DNA from: Paenibacillus sp. J5C2022
GTDB taxonomy: Bacteria > Bacillota > Bacilli > Paenibacillales > Paenibacillaceae
DNA length: 64,000 bases
Assembly: GCF_025567625.1 (NCBI RefSeq)
Contig: NZ_JAOQJC010000007.1
Span: 175,024 to 239,023 of the forward strand
Direction: 5' to 3'
Shown here: positions 61,761-64,000 of the stretch, piece after piece
How positions within the stretch are numbered: the stretch's first letter is position 1
How the letters are laid out: each line of letters begins with the position of its first letter
The notes under the pieces: generated by a model
The model's input: the letters and a program-made list of their open reading frames with translations, nothing else
Database searches by the model: none
Told to the model about the DNA's origin: nothing
Program-made: the position numbers and the translations under genes

Positions 61761-62444
61761 TTATTCCTTGAACTTGAAGTTCCGCGCCCAGTAGATAACG
61801 GGTGTAGACGAAACCGATATGACGAACTTCAGCACATAGGTAGTGATGACGATCTGCCACCATACACCCCATGGAAGTCCCTCCGCTCCCGCGAAGGCAA
61901 TCGTGCAGAAGATTAGTGTATCGATTAGCTGACTAACGGCGGTGCTGCCGTTGTTGCGAATCCACAGCTGTCCGCGCGTCGGGAATTTGACCTTCAGCCG
62001 GCTGAATATTTTCACATCGAGAAATTGGCTGGTGAGGTAAGCGGCAAGACTGCCCAACGCGATGCGTGGTGCCAGATCGAAAATCGCATGCAGAGCGGGA
62101 TCTCCGAAATCCGTCTCCTGCGGCTTGAACACAAGCGCCATCTGCATGACGGCCGTCGACATGAGCAGGAAGAAGAAGCCGAACCATACCGCTTTCTTCG
62201 CTTCCTTGTCCCCGAATTTCTCGTTAATTAAGTCCGTTGCCAAAAAGATCGTTCCATACATCGTGTTGCCCAGCGTCATGACGAAGCCGAACATTTCGAT
62301 CGTCTTCACGACCTGGATATTGGCTAGAATGACAGCTGCGCCGATCCATGCGTATAGCCCGTTTTTGCCGAACATGCGGTAACACGCCAGGAACAGCGCG
62401 AAGTTGACCAGGACGAACAATACGCCCCAACCGAAATTAAACAA
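61761..62444 (-). CDS. yhhQ: Queuosine-precursor transporter (YhhQ/VUT family)
   Basis: A 227-residue membrane protein with six to seven helices. MFGFVMTLGNTMYGTIFLATDLINEKFGDKEAKKAVW, LASY/LAAYLTSQFLDVKIFSRLK and NNGSTAVSQLIDTLIFCTIAF are the hallmarks of the YhhQ family, which imports preQ0/preQ1. TTG start at 62444 with AGGAGG 9 bp upstream. The ribosome-binding site is part of a preQ1 riboswitch, which supports the ligand. Confidence 0.92.
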   Translation of the reverse strand: MFNFGWGVLFVLVNFALFLACYRMFGKNGLYAWIGAAVILANIQVVKTIEMFGFVMTLGNTMYGTIFLATDLINEKFGDKEAKKAVWFGFFFLLMSTAVMQMALVFKPQETDFGDPALHAIFDLAPRIALGSLAAYLTSQFLDVKIFSRLKVKFPTRGQLWIRNNGSTAVSQLIDTLIFCTIAFAGAEGLPWGVWWQIVITTYVLKFVISVSSTPVIYWARNFKFKE

Positions 62445-62453
62445 TTACATCAT

Positions 62454-62494
62454 CCTCCTAGTTTTGGTAACGCGGGAGTTCGCGAACCGCGGGT
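62454..62494 (-). promoter_or_regulatory. preQ1-I riboswitch (translational)
   Basis: Minus strand: P1 strands CGCGG (plus 62487-62491) and CCGCG (62471-62475) enclose a loop that begins TTC and contains AACTC. The A-rich tail TTACCAAAACTAGGAGG follows, its end being the Shine-Dalgarno site. GG-TTC, AC..CC and ACCAAAACTAGG match the preQ1-I consensus (B. subtilis and T. tengcongensis types). Ligand binding would sequester AGGAGG. Confidence 0.8.
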
Positions 62495-62528
62495 CGACGA
62501 TCCCAATAATCCCGAATCGCCACTTACT

Positions 62529-62557
62529 AACGTACAAGGAACCTTACTGCGATGCAA
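62529..62557 (-). promoter_or_regulatory. Promoter of the preQ1-controlled transporter
   Basis: Minus strand TTGCAT (62552-62557), 17-bp spacer, TACGTT (62529-62534), placed so that the riboswitch lies about 30 nt into the transcript. Confidence 0.45.
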
Positions 62558-62654
62558 CCTTTTTTTATGAATCCATAATTTGAGCGACAGCTGGACAAGC
62601 CATTCGTTCCGCTCCCGGATTGCAGCAACATATACAATTGTCACGGCGCATTGC

Positions 62655-63506
62655 TCAGATTGATTTTGTTCGGCGACAGCTTGGAAAGTTGGAGCAACCC
62701 CAAAACTCCGAGCCTTGCTTGCTCTTCCGTCTCACCATCGTTCCACCACATGAGCAGTTTTCGGACGCAGCGGCAACTTCTCTGCGCACAGTCGACAACT
62801 CAGCTTTACCAGCCGATACTCGGGTTTTGCCTGACACTTTTTTGTTAGGCTGCCATTTGCCCCATGCTTTTAGCTTCTGTTCCACAATCGCGCCATGCCA
62901 ATAGTCGACTTTGAACTTTTCTGCTTCTGCTTTTGCAGGTGAGGTCAAGTCAGATGTCGTGATAAGTAGTGACAGAATACAGTCGTGATTGCGTTTAGCC
63001 GCCACAAGCTCGCGTATCGTCTGTACCGGAACCTTGTTGCTTTCAGAATAACATTTCGCTTGTACCGCTGTTTTCTCTCCTCGCTGGTCGATAATGACCA
63101 GATCGACACCGCCATCGTTGCCTCCGATACCCACTTCCTTCACTTTATAACCTTGATCTCGGAAATATAATGCTAGCAATCTTTCAAATTCCGCACCGGA
63201 TAGATTTTCCAACTGGCTAGCAAGAATGTTTTCATCGCTTCTCGTTTCTTTGGAGGTTCGGTGAGCAGCCTGAGATGGCCGCCTGCTGTTAGCTCCGGAC
63301 TTTCGCTTGCTTTTGGCCAACCGTCTCTTCCGGAGCCAGATCAACCCTATAATTTCCGATATTATGACTGAACAGAACAAAATACCGAACAAAAAAACCC
63401 AATGAAGCCCTGGAATCGTAAAGTAAATGGCAAGTCCAACTAGAATAAATAGCCCTCTTAGTAAATTTGAAATCGTATTTGCTTCAGATTTGTATGTTCT
63501 AGCCAT
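62655..63506 (-). CDS. Membrane-anchored Mrr-type restriction endonuclease with zinc finger
   Basis: A 283-residue protein with two N-terminal hydrophobic helices (residues about 14-55). The central Mrr_cat domain (about 95-205) has LSGAEFERLLALYF, GIGGNDGGVDLVII (catalytic Asp) and TAVQAKCY (Q-x-K). The C-terminal finger is topoisomerase-like, with four Cys (CSCGGTMVRRK...FWGCSNFPSC, residues about 247-276). The catalytic D-QxK is intact. AGGAGGACGCA before the ATG. It probably cleaves modified or foreign DNA at the membrane. Located 10 bp after an XseA-like gene. Confidence 0.88.
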   Translation of the reverse strand: MARTYKSEANTISNLLRGLFILVGLAIYFTIPGLHWVFLFGILFCSVIISEIIGLIWLRKRRLAKSKRKSGANSRRPSQAAHRTSKETRSDENILASQLENLSGAEFERLLALYFRDQGYKVKEVGIGGNDGGVDLVIIDQRGEKTAVQAKCYSESNKVPVQTIRELVAAKRNHDCILSLLITTSDLTSPAKAEAEKFKVDYWHGAIVEQKLKAWGKWQPNKKVSGKTRVSAGKAELSTVRREVAAASENCSCGGTMVRRKSKQGSEFWGCSNFPSCRRTKSI

Positions 63507-63515
63507 TGCGTCCTC

Positions 63516-64000
63516 CTAGATGCCCGTAAGAATCGACTCAAATAGTTTCGGTACAAATGTAAAAATGAGCACTCCTGCCAATACAAGCAATGCGACAATG
63601 AGAGCCGCATAGATGAATATGGAGCCTGCTTGAGACCTGCGAAGCTTCTGAGATTGAGCGTTATCGTATGTATGGGCCGTATGCTTATTCCATTGATTAG
63701 ATGCTTTAGAATGAATTTGTGCTGGCGCTCCCAATGCATCTACGAGAAACCTCGCTGCTTTGGAAGGCGTTGTCTCCGAACGGTCAGCCGCTTTATCCGC
63801 GAATGTCCTCCACCACGAACGATTAGGATGACATCGTATTCTCTTTCATCAGCTGACGCAATTCCTTCTGCTATCACATTAGCGTTGTTCAACTTGACTT
63901 GAATGAGTTCGCACTTAAATCCTTGTTGTCTGAACACTTCTTGCACATCTCTAATCACTTGCGATTGTTCTGAAGTAAGTGAACCTCTCGTCAATGAATG
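63516..64000 (-). pseudogene. XseA-like (exonuclease VII large subunit) gene, frameshifted, partial
   Basis: From the right edge one frame reads TSEQSQVIRDVQEVFRQQGF ... YDVILIVRGGG, the conserved XseA core, and then runs into a stop at 63740. The next frame continues TFADKAADRSETTPSKAARFL, the XseA 'TPS.AA' block, and ends with a membrane helix (FIYAALIVALLVLAGVLIF, about residues 100-120 of this part) before the stop at 63516. About 40 residues between RGGG and TPS, including the GHE motif, are missing at the frameshift. Likely broken; the start is beyond the window. Confidence 0.65.

Overview
The window looks like a chromosome segment of a Paenibacillus-type spore-forming Bacillota. The evidence is the strong Gram-positive Shine-Dalgarno sites (AGGAGG/GGAGG, often before GTG or TTG starts), the LplB/YtcP/MalFG-type sugar ABC operons with membrane-bound AraC or YesM-type regulators, a pspA-ydjGHI stress operon, a csp-ydjO cold-shock pair and many secreted glycoside hydrolases. 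No rRNA, tRNA or CRISPR array is visible. Species assignment is inference.

Layout. 1-9.8 kb: a leftward carbohydrate operon (two permeases, a lipoprotein binding protein, a glycosidase-like protein running off the left edge), its membrane-bound AraC regulator and an anchored protein of unknown function. 9.9-19.3 kb: an AraC/GyrI regulator, a C45 acyltransferase-like hydrolase, a 2009-residue secreted protein with six sandwich repeats and a TIM-barrel end, and an aldo/keto reductase. 19.5-23.1 kb: a lipoprotein, an IS1380 and M23-peptidase scar, an HD hydrolase and a MITE. 23.2-26.7 kb: pspA-ydjG-ydjH-ydjI. 27.0-30.5 kb: a compact operon of precursor-like peptide, radical SAM enzyme, degenerate radical SAM/SPASM partner and APH-type kinase. 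This is the best candidate for an undescribed system, probably a RiPP pathway. 30.6-37 kb: tatD, phnDCEE with a Pho-box-like promoter, and a divergent 5'-nucleotidase. 37-39.2 kb: a 114-bp tandem repeat, a broken alpha/beta hydrolase, an MBL hydrolase and a deleted second copy of the mscS locus. 39.3-50 kb: GH4 and SGNH hydrolases, TetR/MFS efflux, mscS, a prolyl-4-hydroxylase-like oxygenase, a TetR-FtsX-ATPase ABC operon and a 59-residue membrane protein.

50-57.6 kb: an oligosaccharide-utilisation operon whose middle has been deleted. The histidine kinase loses its ATPase domain, the binding protein loses its N-terminus, and any response regulator between them is gone; the permeases and glycosidases upstream remain intact. 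57.8-64 kb: csp (with a terminator-like hairpin in its leader) and ydjO, a SulP transporter and a Cys-rich protein that appear to share an ArsR operator, a queuosine-precursor transporter behind a preQ1-I riboswitch, an Mrr-type membrane nuclease, and a frameshifted XseA-like gene at the right edge.

Themes: sugar uptake and glycoside breakdown with local regulators, phosphorus scavenging, envelope and cold stress, and repeated signs of local decay (IS scar, deletion fusion, partial duplication, frameshift). Start codons were chosen by Shine-Dalgarno position, so several genes are shorter than their longest open frame.
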